From Larkinella punicea (lineage in GTDB: Bacteria; Bacteroidota; Bacteroidia; Cytophagales; Spirosomataceae): a stretch of 64,000 bases of DNA. Under the pieces are notes generated by a model. It had not been told where the DNA came from, did no database searches, and was given only the letters and a program-made list of their open reading frames with translations. This document shows positions 1 to 8,055 of the stretch, in pieces. Positions within the stretch are counted from its first letter, which is position 1; each line of letters opens with the position of its first letter. The stretch is from assembly GCF_003334855.1 (NCBI RefSeq), contig NZ_QOWE01000002.1:248001-312000 (forward strand), read 5' to 3'. The translations under genes and the position numbers were made by a program.

Positions 1-958
1 ACAGCAGAGATTTCCCACTGATGGCTGCAAGCTGCGACTGCAGGCCGTAAAGCTGTTCTTCCAGTTCCTGGGTCTGCTGTTTCAGAATTTTGTTGTAATA
101 CTTCAACTGCTCTTCGGCCAGCGTTTCGAGGTGATCCTGATCGATTCGGTTAAACTCCAGTTGCAAACGGAGCAAGGTCAGCAAGTCGCTTTTTTCGTAG
201 GCTTCCGTAATCCGCTTCATCACCTCGGTTTTGCGCAGTTTCTCGGCTTCGTCGGGTTCCCGGTCAGGGTGAAAGGCCTTCACCAGATCCATGTAAACCG
301 TCCGCACGGCTTTCGTGATGCTGCGTTCTTCGGTCTGTTTTTTGGCTTCCCGCTCCAGTTGCTTTTTGGTTTTTGGCCGCTGGGCGCGTCGCTCCTCGGT
401 TTGCCGTTGTTGCGCTTCGTAAGTTGCCTGCTGTTCTTCCAGTTTTTGCCGCAGGTGTTCCGCCATTTTTTCGGGGGAACTCACGTCCGCATCGTCGTCA
501 AACTCGACGCCAAACATGCTACTGTACATGGCTTTCATGGCCTCCGACGTCAGCTCGTCGGCTTCGGCGGTGGTGGCGTCAAAACCGTCGGGGTCATACT
601 TGTCGTAGATCGGTTTCAGGTCGTCCAGACCGTGCTCGGAGATGAGGTCATAGGTCAGATTCAGGATGATATCGACCAGTTTTTTCCGTTCATTGGCCTT
701 GAAAGTGCCGGAATCGTGGGCGCGATCGAAAACCCGAACCAGCGCGGCCCGTTGCTCATGAAATTCCGTTTGCAACGGCAGGAGTTCGGTCTGAATGCGT
801 TGCTGAATGCGGGTTGAAGCCTCCCGGTATTCCACCAGCTCTTTTTCCAGCGTCTCGATTTTCCGGGTCAGGCGGTTAAACTCCTTCTGGGGTTTCGACA
901 GCATGTCCTTGTCTTTCGTACTCCCGATCCGGATAATCTGCTGGGCTTGTGGTTTCAT
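1..958 (-). CDS. J-domain-containing coiled-coil protein (3' end outside window)
   Basis: The frame is open from an ATG at 958 leftward to the window edge, giving the first 319 residues of a protein whose C-terminus lies outside. Residues 20-70 and 190-215 are rich in Glu, Gln, Lys and Arg and look coiled-coil. Around residues 215-260 there is a J-domain-like stretch with the diagnostic HPD at 230-232 (context KAFHPDREPDE) followed by a helix of charged residues. The J domain normally recruits and stimulates DnaK-type Hsp70 ATPase activity. Here it sits deep in the protein instead of at the N-terminus, so this is not classical DnaJ; no G/F-rich region or zinc-finger cysteines are visible. There is no signal peptide, so it is cytoplasmic. 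It lies 158 bp downstream of the tolC-like gene on the same strand; whether they are cotranscribed is unknown. Confidence 0.75.
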   Translation of the reverse strand, partial: MKPQAQQIIRIGSTKDKDMLSKPQKEFNRLTRKIETLEKELVEYREASTRIQQRIQTELLPLQTEFHEQRAALVRVFDRAHDSGTFKANERKKLVDIILNLTYDLISEHGLDDLKPIYDKYDPDGFDATTAEADELTSEAMKAMYSSMFGVEFDDDADVSSPEKMAEHLRQKLEEQQATYEAQQRQTEERRAQRPKTKKQLEREAKKQTEERSITKAVRTVYMDLVKAFHPDREPDEAEKLRKTEVMKRITEAYEKSDLLTLLRLQLEFNRIDQDHLETLAEEQLKYYNKILKQQTQELEEQLYGLQSQLAAISGKSLL

Positions 959-1116
959 GGGCCGTTGACGTAGTGAGTGGCAAAAATAAGAATATGGATT
1001 TGGAAATTATTCCGGAGAACCGCTCATTCTAAAAAAACTTTCGTAGCTTCTGCTTCCCCGGTGCCGTCAATCGCCGAAATTTCCTCAACCTCTTTGCCCC
1101 TCAGAAACGCCCGTTC

Positions 1117-2475
1117 TTACAAATTCCCCAGGGCTTTCCGAACCTGTACCTGCCCCAGCAATACGTCATAAACTGCCCGGAGATAGTTGTTTTCGGCCTG
1201 TTGCAGGCTGTATTCGCTGTTGCGGAAGTCGGCCAGCAGCAGCGTGCCGGCGTCGAAACGGACGCGGTCGATGGCCAGAATGTTCTGGGCCTGGGTGATG
1301 TTCTTCTGCGTTTCGGCGAGGTTTTCGCGGGCCTGATCGAGCGTGTTCCGGGCCGCCCGGAGTTCGTAGTCAAAGTCGTTTTTCAGTTGCTGAAGCGTAT
1401 TCTGATTGATCTGCGCCCGCCGGACGTAGTCCTGTTTGTTCAGCCGCGTTTGCCGCCCGTCGAACACCGGAACGTTGACCCGAACCCCCACGTAATTGTA
1501 CGGAAACCAGGTTCCGCTCTGGAAGGGATTGAACGCATCGGAAAATTGCTGGGCAAAATACGCACCATAGGCCGTTACGACCGGTGCCAGCCGGGCCTGT
1601 TCCCGGCGTTGGTTGAGTTCGTTCACCTGCCGGTTCAGTTCTTCTGTCCGCAGTTCCGGGCGATTGCCGACCGCCAGTCCCAGCGTTTGAAATTCCGCGA
1701 ACAAGGCCCGGAGCGAATCGGCGGGTTCAACAGGTTGCGGGGCGTTGATTCGGTACCGGAGATTTTCCAGACTCAGCGCATAATCGCGCTGGTCGTTGCG
1801 GTAGGTCAGTTCGGCATTGCTGAGATCCAGCGAAAACCGGTCAAACTCACTTTCCAGCAACGTCCCGGCCCGAAAACGAGCCTGCGCCTGTTCAAGATAG
1901 CCCTGCGCCCGGCTGCGGGCGCGTTCCGACAGCCGCTGTTTTTCGCGGTTGAATACCGTCTGGTAATACGCTTCCGTCACCTGTTGCCGCACCTCGACCT
2001 TCCGGGTTTCCAGCGTTGTTTGCTGATTTTCGGCATTCAACTGATTGATCGAACGGTCGATGCGGCTTTGGGCGTCGTAGACTTTCTGCTCGGCCTGCAC
2101 GTTCAGAATGTTGTTGAAAGGCGTCCCAAACCGCAACACCAGATCCTGGCCGTTGGCAAACGGTGCATTTTTGATCACGCTCCGCTGAATCTGCGTGTTC
2201 CAGCGGAAATCGGCTCCAGCATTGAGCTGCGGTTGCCATTGGGCGTGTCGCCGGGCTTCGTCACTCTCCGCAATCTGCGTCTGCAACCGCTGATTCGTCA
2301 GTTCCAGCCGGTTCGCCTGCGCCTGCTGCAATGCCTGAGCGAGCGTGATTCTATTATTGAGCGATTGAGCGAATGCGTGATTGAGTGAAAGCAGGCCGGC
2401 GAGCAAAAGCGCGAATCGGACTACCGCCATGAAGCTAAAGAAGAAAAAGGAACGTTGAAATACGGCCGGTTTCAT
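1117..2475 (-). CDS. TolC-family outer membrane efflux protein
   Basis: The product, about 452 residues, has the TolC/OEP layout: a signal peptide ending near HAFAQ, then two repeats of long amphipathic helices rich in Gln, Ala, Arg and Asn (LAQALQQAQANRLEL near the start of the mature protein; LDQARENLAETQKNI near the C-terminus), separated by short strand segments. TolC trimers form the outer-membrane channel and periplasmic tunnel of tripartite exporters. I chose the ATG at 2475 because it gives a positively charged start before the hydrophobic segment; an ATG at 2430 gives a shorter, equally plausible signal peptide. It is the last gene of a leftward set with an ABC ATPase, a lipoprotein adaptor and an FtsX-like permease, and starts 111 bp after the permease stop. 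It is probably the outer-membrane exit for that pump. Substrate unknown. Confidence 0.9.
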   Translation of the reverse strand: MKPAVFQRSFFFFSFMAVVRFALLLAGLLSLNHAFAQSLNNRITLAQALQQAQANRLELTNQRLQTQIAESDEARRHAQWQPQLNAGADFRWNTQIQRSVIKNAPFANGQDLVLRFGTPFNNILNVQAEQKVYDAQSRIDRSINQLNAENQQTTLETRKVEVRQQVTEAYYQTVFNREKQRLSERARSRAQGYLEQAQARFRAGTLLESEFDRFSLDLSNAELTYRNDQRDYALSLENLRYRINAPQPVEPADSLRALFAEFQTLGLAVGNRPELRTEELNRQVNELNQRREQARLAPVVTAYGAYFAQQFSDAFNPFQSGTWFPYNYVGVRVNVPVFDGRQTRLNKQDYVRRAQINQNTLQQLKNDFDYELRAARNTLDQARENLAETQKNITQAQNILAIDRVRFDAGTLLLADFRNSEYSLQQAENNYLRAVYDVLLGQVQVRKALGNL

Positions 2476-2586
2476 ATTGTATCTTGTTGAAAATAAAGAA
2501 TATTGACCAATGAAGACGAATATCCGGGCATGACCACTCATTCGCTCACCGCGCTGGCGGCCCCATCACACAATCGCTCAATGAAA

Positions 2587-3711
2587 TTATCCCCTGAAAA
2601 CCGTGGCTGGTTCCAGCGAGTTGATGCGACGAATGGCGAATACCGAACCGCCCAGCGAGATGACCAGCGTGATCACAAAAAGGGCGTATTCAAACCAGGT
2701 CGGGAAAAAAAATAGCGTTCCCGACTGCGCAATGCCCAGCCGGAAAGCCTCGGCCAATCCCCGACCAACCACGTAGCCTACGACCGCGAACAGCAGCGCC
2801 TGGGTCAGAATCAGGCGGCTGACGTAGCCGTTGGTGGCGCCAATCGCTTTGAGCGTGCCGTAGTCCTTGATGCGGTCGATAGCCGCCGAGTAGAGCGTTA
2901 GTCCGATAATGACCAGTCCGGAAATAACCGCAAAACCGATCAGACTGCCGAACGAAGCGGCAATACCGTTGGTGGCCAGCACGGTTTTGACCGTAACCTG
3001 CGAAAGGTCGTCGGCATTCCAGGCCCGGACCCCGGTGATGCTCTGGTTAATCTGCTGAATAACCGTTGCCTCCACAACACCGGTTTTGGGTTTGACGAGG
3101 TAAAAACTCACTTTGTTGGTCGGAACGTTGGCCAGAAACCGGGCGCGTTCGATGGTTGTGAACGCCAGCAATCCCCCGCCAAACGAGCGCGCGCCCCGCG
3201 TCAGACCCGCGTTGTACACCTTTTTTCCGTTGACTTCGAAATAATCGCCCGGTTTGAGTCCGCCGAGGGCTTTGGCGTCGTAGAAATCGGTAATCAGTGC
3301 GCCCTCCGGAATCATGTCGGCCGGTTTGGCGGTGTAAAGCCGCCACGGTCCGCCAACAAAAGCCGGGGCTTCGGAACCGATCAGCGAAAAACCGCTTGTG
3401 GTGCCGTTGGCAAATTTGGCCCCGGCTCCGGCAATCACCACCGGATAAACCCGCTCCACGCCCGGCAGCGAACCGATTTCGTAGCCTTTCCGAACGTCGA
3501 GTTGGCTGAGCTGGTTGGCGTTGGTCGTGGTTTCGTCCGTCACCCAGATGTAGCCCTTGTTGTTGTCGACAATGCTCCGCATGGCGTCGGTCAGGAAGAT
3601 GAAAATACCGGCCTGCTGCCCCACCAGAAACACCGAAATAACGATTCCCGCCAGTGCACCCAGCGACTTGGCCACATCGTAGCGGATGAATTTGAACGCG
3701 ATTCTAAACAT
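2587..3711 (-). CDS. ABC transporter permease, FtsX/DevC type
   Basis: About 374 residues. It has a first membrane helix near residues 15-40 (GIVISVFLVGQQAGIFIF), a large extracytoplasmic domain of about 200 residues, and three further helices in the C-terminal third, the MacB/FtsX-like topology. The N-terminus (MFRIAFKFIRYDVAK) resembles DevC-type permeases of DevBCA exporters. Reading starts at 3711, 19 bp after the adaptor gene stop; an upstream in-frame ATG would overlap the adaptor and adds residues that do not look like protein. In this family the ATPase energises the permease, which works with a periplasmic adaptor and TolC to expel substrates from the periplasm or outer leaflet of the inner membrane. 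The gene order ATPase, adaptor, permease, TolC supports a complete machine. Substrate is not deducible from sequence. Confidence 0.88.
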   Translation of the reverse strand: MFRIAFKFIRYDVAKSLGALAGIVISVFLVGQQAGIFIFLTDAMRSIVDNNKGYIWVTDETTTNANQLSQLDVRKGYEIGSLPGVERVYPVVIAGAGAKFANGTTSGFSLIGSEAPAFVGGPWRLYTAKPADMIPEGALITDFYDAKALGGLKPGDYFEVNGKKVYNAGLTRGARSFGGGLLAFTTIERARFLANVPTNKVSFYLVKPKTGVVEATVIQQINQSITGVRAWNADDLSQVTVKTVLATNGIAASFGSLIGFAVISGLVIIGLTLYSAAIDRIKDYGTLKAIGATNGYVSRLILTQALLFAVVGYVVGRGLAEAFRLGIAQSGTLFFFPTWFEYALFVITLVISLGGSVFAIRRINSLEPATVFRG

Positions 3712-3730
3712 GGCAAAGGCGGTTTTTACC

Positions 3731-4675
3731 TTATTGAATGGAAATGAGACACTCGACCCGGGCACCGATGATGACTTTGCCGGGGTCGTCCAGTTGCACG
3801 CGAACTTCGCGAACACGCCGGTCTTCGAGGTTAGCGGCATTGTCGGCAAAGAGCGATTTTTTACGGAGGTAGGGCGAAGTCAGCACCACCGTTCCCGTGG
3901 TCAGTCGTTCGTTGCTGCCCTGGGGGCGGATGTAGGCCTTCTGGCCCACTTTCACCTTCAGCGCAAACAGTTCGTCAATTTCGGTCAGCGCGATCAGCGG
4001 ACCCGCCGGGGCAAAATCGCCGATGGACTGGTTGCTGGACAAAAACTGGCCGATTTTAGCGTCCAGACTCAGCAGCGTTCCATCTTCGGGTGCTTTCACG
4101 GTTTTCAGACCGGCCACCGTCGACGCATACTGGATGTCCGCCCGGATTTCGCTAATGCGCCCCTGGGCCTCCCGAACCTGGGCTTCCGACGCCCGGATTT
4201 GTTGTTGCAGGTTCGTCACTTCATACTTCGAATCGTCCAGATCCTTCTGCGTCAGGGCTTTTCCGGCAAACAGCGTCTGGTTGCGTTGCAGGTCGGCTTC
4301 GGCTTTCTGGAGTTGTACGCGCAGCGTCTGCACGTTTTGCCGGGCGGTTTCGATGGCGTCCTGCTGGGTTTTGATTTTGACGCTGGCCTGTCGTAGTTGA
4401 GCCGATTCGACAGCGTTATCCATCGTCAGAATCACTTGCCCTTTTTTCACTTCCTCACCGATATTGACGGCAATGCTCTTGACCAGACCACCGGTTTCGG
4501 CGGATAACTGGCTAATCCGTTTTGCCGGCTCGATCACCGCAATGCCCAGCACCTCGTCGATGCGCTTCGGCGTCTGCACCGTCCGGACAGAATCCTGCGA
4601 CGCTGCGTTTTTTTCCTTGCTGCCTCCGCAGGCAGTGAGTCCAACAAGCAGACTAACTAAGTAAACCGGTTTCAT
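3731..4675 (-). CDS. HlyD/MFP-family periplasmic adaptor lipoprotein
   Basis: 314 residues. The N-terminus MKPVYLVSLLVGLTAC has a lipobox (LTAC), so the mature protein is probably a lipoprotein anchored by its Cys. The rest follows the membrane-fusion-protein plan: a biotinyl-lipoyl half (VGEEVKKGQVILTMD), a long coiled-coil hairpin rich in Gln, Ala and Glu (about residues 85-170), the second lipoyl half (APEDGTLLSLDAKIGQFL) and a beta-barrel domain. It bridges the inner-membrane ABC complex and the TolC channel. It starts 4 bp after the ATPase gene and is followed 19 bp later by the permease gene, a tight operon arrangement. It is short but within family range, with no frame damage. The coding sequence is ordinary for the GC-rich part of the window. 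Confidence 0.9.
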   Translation of the reverse strand: MKPVYLVSLLVGLTACGGSKEKNAASQDSVRTVQTPKRIDEVLGIAVIEPAKRISQLSAETGGLVKSIAVNIGEEVKKGQVILTMDNAVESAQLRQASVKIKTQQDAIETARQNVQTLRVQLQKAEADLQRNQTLFAGKALTQKDLDDSKYEVTNLQQQIRASEAQVREAQGRISEIRADIQYASTVAGLKTVKAPEDGTLLSLDAKIGQFLSSNQSIGDFAPAGPLIALTEIDELFALKVKVGQKAYIRPQGSNERLTTGTVVLTSPYLRKKSLFADNAANLEDRRVREVRVQLDDPGKVIIGARVECLISIQ

Positions 4676-4679
4676 AGCC

Positions 4680-5363
4680 TTATTCGTTAAATTCGTTCAC
4701 TTCGTTTACTACCCCGTTATCGACTTCCACGATCCGGTGGGCGTATTGTTTCAGGCGGGGATCGTGGGTTACGACGGCCACCGACTTGCCTTCGTCGGCC
4801 AGCGCGCGGAGTTCCTGCATGACAATGCCCACCGAATTTTTGTCCAGCGACGCCGTTGGCTCGTCGCACAGCACCAGTCGGGGGTTGGTGACGAGGGCGC
4901 GGGCGATGGCGATTCGTTGTTGCTGCCCGCCCGACAGTTGTTTCGGGAGGTTCCGGCGTAGGTCGGTCATGCCCACGGTTTTGAGTGCCTGTTCGGTGCG
5001 GGCGCGGGCTTCGGAGCTGTTCACGCCCTGAAGTTTCAGCGGCATGATCACGTTCTCTTCGGCGGTGAGGGGAGCCAGCAGGTTGAAATTCTGGAAAACG
5101 AACCCGATGGTATTCAGCCGAAGTCGCGCCAATTCACTCTGATTCAACTTATTGACGTACTTCCCGTCGACCCAAAGGTCGCCGTAGCTGGGATAAATCA
5201 CACAGCCCAACAGCGAGAGCAAGGTGGTTTTGCCCGAGCCCGACGGCCCGATGATGAGCAACAGTTCGCCCTCGTTCAATGTCAGGGTGGTGGGTTGCAG
5301 GGCCACAATGGTTTGATCGCCGGTCTGGTATTCCTTGCCAACATTTTTCAGTTCTGCTATCAT
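4680..5363 (-). CDS. ABC transporter ATP-binding protein (LolD/MacB/DevA type)
   Basis: 227 residues, a single nucleotide-binding domain. Visible motifs are Walker A GPSGSGKTT near residue 40, the Q-loop VFQNFNLL, the signature LSGGQQQR, Walker B LVLCDEPTA and the switch histidine in VTHDPR. Length and the short C-terminus fit stand-alone ATPases of the LolD/MacB/DevA group that power FtsX-like permeases. It is the first gene of the leftward exporter operon and faces the MarR gene across a 198-bp intergenic region carrying repeated operator-like motifs, so the operon is probably under MarR control. It acts at the cytoplasmic face of the inner membrane. The specific exporter class, DevA-like versus MacB-like, is an inference from the separate permease and adaptor genes. 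Confidence 0.92.
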   Translation of the reverse strand: MIAELKNVGKEYQTGDQTIVALQPTTLTLNEGELLLIIGPSGSGKTTLLSLLGCVIYPSYGDLWVDGKYVNKLNQSELARLRLNTIGFVFQNFNLLAPLTAEENVIMPLKLQGVNSSEARARTEQALKTVGMTDLRRNLPKQLSGGQQQRIAIARALVTNPRLVLCDEPTASLDKNSVGIVMQELRALADEGKSVAVVTHDPRLKQYAHRIVEVDNGVVNEVNEFNE

Positions 5364-5417
5364 CGGTTTTGAAAGGGTATACGCATTCAGTCGTGATACT
5401 TTTGTTTGGGAACAAAA

Positions 5418-5519
5418 ACTACGTTTTCGTAATTATACAGCGTATATATTTACAATATTACTACGAAAACATAATTATTGTTTACTGTGTCCGAAAAAAT
5501 ATTTTATTTTCGTAGTTAA
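5418..5519. promoter_or_regulatory. Putative MarR operator cluster in divergent promoter region
   Basis: The AT-rich region between the divergent exporter and marR genes holds three copies of TTTTCGTA or its complement: 5424-5431, 5462-5469 (as TACGAAAA) and 5507-5514. The first two copies sit in near-identical 17-bp contexts (5419-5435 and 5461-5477) that share CTACG and TAATTA flanks. The second and third copies face each other, ACTACGAAAA against TTTTCGTAGT, as an inverted pair. This is the placement expected for an autoregulated MarR repressor; binding itself is inferred. Confidence 0.55.
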
Positions 5520-5561
5520 ACAGGAATGCTTATCCGTTATTTTGTATGAAATCATAATAAT

Positions 5562-6269
5562 ATGGACCGGGGAGAACAGCAGCTTGTTGAATTAGTGAAT
5601 GCCTGGGCCAGGTATAGCGAGGCTACGCCCGATGCGGACGTGGCCGGATTTTGCCTGCATTATTTAACCGAAACCGCCCAGCCCGCGACCCTCAATCAGC
5701 ACCAGCCGGTGGCTTCGGCCGATGGGTTATACGATGAAAAGTGGGTAGAGAGCCTGACGGGAACCGCCAATCGGTCGCTGACCGAGATCCGGCCGTCGGC
5801 ACGGCTGGCGGCACTGGTTGGACGGTTGTCAAAATACGCCCATTTCTACTCCAAGAAGGCCATGTTTCCGCTCAACTTCAAAAGCATCGAAGAGCCGGTT
5901 TACCTGATTGTGCTGGCGCAAATGGGAACGCCCAAGAAAAGCGAGTTGATTTATGAAATGATGGTGGAGTTTGCTTCCGGAATTGACGTGGTGAACCGGC
6001 TGGTGGGCATGGGGTACATTGAGGAATTTCCCGACGAAAATGACCGGCGCTCCAAACGCCTGCGCATCACCGAAGCGGGGCTGACCATTCTTCAGCAGTG
6101 CTTTCCGGTCATGAACCGGGTGGCCGACGTTGCCTATAGTTCGTTGACCGAAAGCGAAAAAGCCCTGCTGATCCAGATTCTGGACAAGCTCGACCGGTAC
6201 CACGCGGAGCATTATCGAGAGAGCAAAAATGCCGGATTCGATGAGGTGTATGACCGCATGGTGCCGTAG
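5562..6269 (+). CDS. MarR-family transcriptional regulator
   Basis: 235 residues. The C-terminal two thirds carry a winged helix-turn-helix of MarR type: a helix pair around residues 105-140 (EEPVYLIVLAQMGTPKKSELI), recognition-helix region, and the beta-wing with the conserved DENDRRSKRLRITEAG at about 148-163, which matches the D-x-R-S/R-x-x-x-L-T wing motif. The N-terminal ~70 residues make it longer than usual MarR proteins (140-160 aa) and may add dimer or ligand contacts. It is transcribed away from the ABC exporter operon, and the shared intergenic region contains repeated palindromic motifs, so it likely represses both itself and the pump until a ligand binds. Ligand unknown. The small DUF4345-like membrane protein gene follows 91 bp downstream on the same strand. 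Confidence 0.88.
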   Translation: MDRGEQQLVELVNAWARYSEATPDADVAGFCLHYLTETAQPATLNQHQPVASADGLYDEKWVESLTGTANRSLTEIRPSARLAALVGRLSKYAHFYSKKAMFPLNFKSIEEPVYLIVLAQMGTPKKSELIYEMMVEFASGIDVVNRLVGMGYIEEFPDENDRRSKRLRITEAGLTILQQCFPVMNRVADVAYSSLTESEKALLIQILDKLDRYHAEHYRESKNAGFDEVYDRMVP

Positions 6270-6360
6270 TATGATCTTCTGCTAAAATCCTGGTCAAGAC
6301 CAAGATTTCCGACGAAAAACGTCTGCAACTTTGCCTCGTAAACCAACAACTACGACGAAC

Positions 6361-6789
6361 ATGCAAACGCAAACGATTGTAAAACGGGCCGCTCAGGGAT
6401 TCATTCTGTTCTCGGCTTTGGCCCTCCTCTCGGTCAGTATCATGGCTTTTGCCAACCCCCAATCCGTCATGGATCTGGTTCACGTTCAACTCACCAACAC
6501 GGACGCCTTCAGCTCGATCCGGGGCGTCTATGGGGGCGTGGGGGCAACGATCGTCATCAGTCTGCTTTATTTGATGGTAACCGATGTCAACAAGGGCCTG
6601 GCTTTTCTGTGTCTGCTATGGGGCTTTTACGCACTGTCGCGCACCATCACGGTTTTCGCCGAAGGAGCCCTGGGCGATTTTGGCCGGCAGTGGCTGGTGA
6701 CCGAATCCGTATTTTTTGTCATTGCGCTGGTGTTGCTGCGGGCCAATTCCCGAACCACGGCGGTTTCGGTCCGGGTGAGCCAACAGTGA
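6361..6789 (+). CDS. Small membrane protein, DUF4345-like
   Basis: 142 residues with four predicted membrane helices: about 10-30 (GFILFSALALLSVSIMAFA), 55-75, 80-98 and 112-130. A conserved-looking loop RGVYGGVG follows the first helix, SRTI lies in the third, and a Glu opens the last helix (TESVFFVIALVLL), a pattern I associate with the DUF4345 family. No catalytic motif is visible and the function is unknown. ATG at 6361 was preferred over an upstream TTG. It lies downstream of marR on the same strand, so coregulation with the exporter is possible but not shown. Its 3' end runs into a long inverted repeat shared with the convergent desaturase gene. Confidence 0.65.
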   Translation: MQTQTIVKRAAQGFILFSALALLSVSIMAFANPQSVMDLVHVQLTNTDAFSSIRGVYGGVGATIVISLLYLMVTDVNKGLAFLCLLWGFYALSRTITVFAEGALGDFGRQWLVTESVFFVIALVLLRANSRTTAVSVRVSQQ

Positions 6790-6809
6790 AGAAAGGAATT
6801 TTAAATGTA

Positions 6810-6880
6810 AAATGATGAACGCTAAATGTAAAAGTGTTTGGAACACGCCAGCCCACTTTTACATTTAGCGTTCATCATTT
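6810..6880. repeat. 27-bp perfect inverted repeat (copy 1 of a dispersed palindrome)
   Basis: Arms at 6810-6836 and 6854-6880 are perfect reverse complements with a 17-nt loop. The arm contains GATGAACGCTAAATGTAAAA. It lies between the convergent DUF4345-like and desaturase genes, where it could terminate both. The same arm sequence recurs at 44075-44145, so it is a dispersed element as well as a potential hairpin. Confidence 0.85.
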
Positions 6881-6905
6881 GATATGTATCATTCCATTAT
6901 AATCC

Positions 6906-7979
6906 TCAGGCCGCTACCGACGCCTTCTCCGGGTTCCATTCCAAAATCGGCCGTACCCGGTATTTCATCAACTCGATGATTTCCTGCTCGTTCTGAAACG
7001 CCCCATTGACGTTGACAACGTGTTTGGCCAGTCGATTATACTGCTTACTCAGCAATAAGCCAAAAACCTGTCCATAGTCGAGCCCTTCGAAAATGATGGC
7101 TTTGTTGGATGCGTACTGGTCGAGCGTTTTGGTGAAGAACTTGGGATGTTCGCTCCAGTGCATGGACGGGCGGCAGTGGTGGCTAATGTGATAGCCATCG
7201 TTCCAGCACATGCGGTTATACTTGATATTGATGCAGGTGATGCTGTTTTTGTAGGCATTCGCCGGATCATCTTTATCGATAAAAGCGTGTTGTGTCCAGT
7301 TGCCGATCATGCCAAAAACTCGCGTCATGACAAACGGAAGCAGAAACACCACAATCGTGGCCGGGGCATTCACCCACAGAAGAATCGCGCACATCGTCAG
7401 AAAGAGGATTTCACCGCTCATGGCTTTGAAAGCCATTTTCTGGCGGTTTTTCCGCTTCAGATAACCGATCAATGTGATTACGCCCAGAAAGAAAAAGTTA
7501 GCCAGATACATCAGAAAGCCCCTGACGCTGTCGCGTTTATAGGTCATCGTACTGCTCAGATCCTCGGGCATGTTGTTCTCGGGATGGTGCATGCCGATGT
7601 GGTGACTCTGGTAGGTGTCGGGCGACATTCCGAAGAAAAGCGCCAGAAACGTCGGCATGTAATAGTTCAGAGCACTGTATTCCCGTTTGAACAGCGGACG
7701 GTGGGCAGCACAATGCACCATGAGTCCAAATGGGCCTTTATAAATAGCATACGACGCAAAACAGGCAAACGCCAATACGCCCCAAACCCAGCCGGTGATG
7801 CCCGGGATGAACAACAAAATACCCAGCGGAACCAGCGTAAACGAGATTTTTAGCGTCAGATAGAGGAACGGCAGATCGCGGCTGTCCCGGATAAAGCGGA
7901 GTAAAAAACGGTCGATAGCGGTGGAAGGGGGAGCTACGGAACTAGGGTCCTGAAGGGCAGGCAATCTTCTCATTGGCAA
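6906..7979 (-). CDS. Membrane fatty acid desaturase
   Basis: About 357 residues. It has the three histidine clusters of membrane di-iron desaturases: HCAAH near residue 90, HHIGMHH near 127, and HISHH near 265, separated by pairs of hydrophobic helices (around 45-80 and 165-225). A further His occurs in NWTQHAF. These ligands bind the two irons that activate oxygen to insert double bonds into acyl chains or hydroxylate lipids in the inner membrane. The start could be 7979 or the ATG two codons later at 7973. No partner gene (ferredoxin or reductase) is adjacent. The substrate, fatty acyl lipid versus carotenoid or sphingolipid, cannot be told from the sequence. The gene ends 26 bp from the inverted repeat at 6810-6880, which separates it from the convergent gene. 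Confidence 0.88.
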   Translation of the reverse strand: MPMRRLPALQDPSSVAPPSTAIDRFLLRFIRDSRDLPFLYLTLKISFTLVPLGILLFIPGITGWVWGVLAFACFASYAIYKGPFGLMVHCAAHRPLFKREYSALNYYMPTFLALFFGMSPDTYQSHHIGMHHPENNMPEDLSSTMTYKRDSVRGFLMYLANFFFLGVITLIGYLKRKNRQKMAFKAMSGEILFLTMCAILLWVNAPATIVVFLLPFVMTRVFGMIGNWTQHAFIDKDDPANAYKNSITCINIKYNRMCWNDGYHISHHCRPSMHWSEHPKFFTKTLDQYASNKAIIFEGLDYGQVFGLLLSKQYNRLAKHVVNVNGAFQNEQEIIELMKYRVRPILEWNPEKASVAA

Positions 7980-8055
7980 ACAAAGTTCGTGATTCGCAAA
8001 GTAAGGTAGGCATTTTCAGCCAAAACCAAGCCTTTATCCCAGTATAGTTATCCTG

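Noticed and set aside
1201-2388. Long plus-strand open frame opposite the tolC-like gene
   Set aside because: It is the reverse-strand shadow of a clear TolC-family gene and has no motif or signal of its own.
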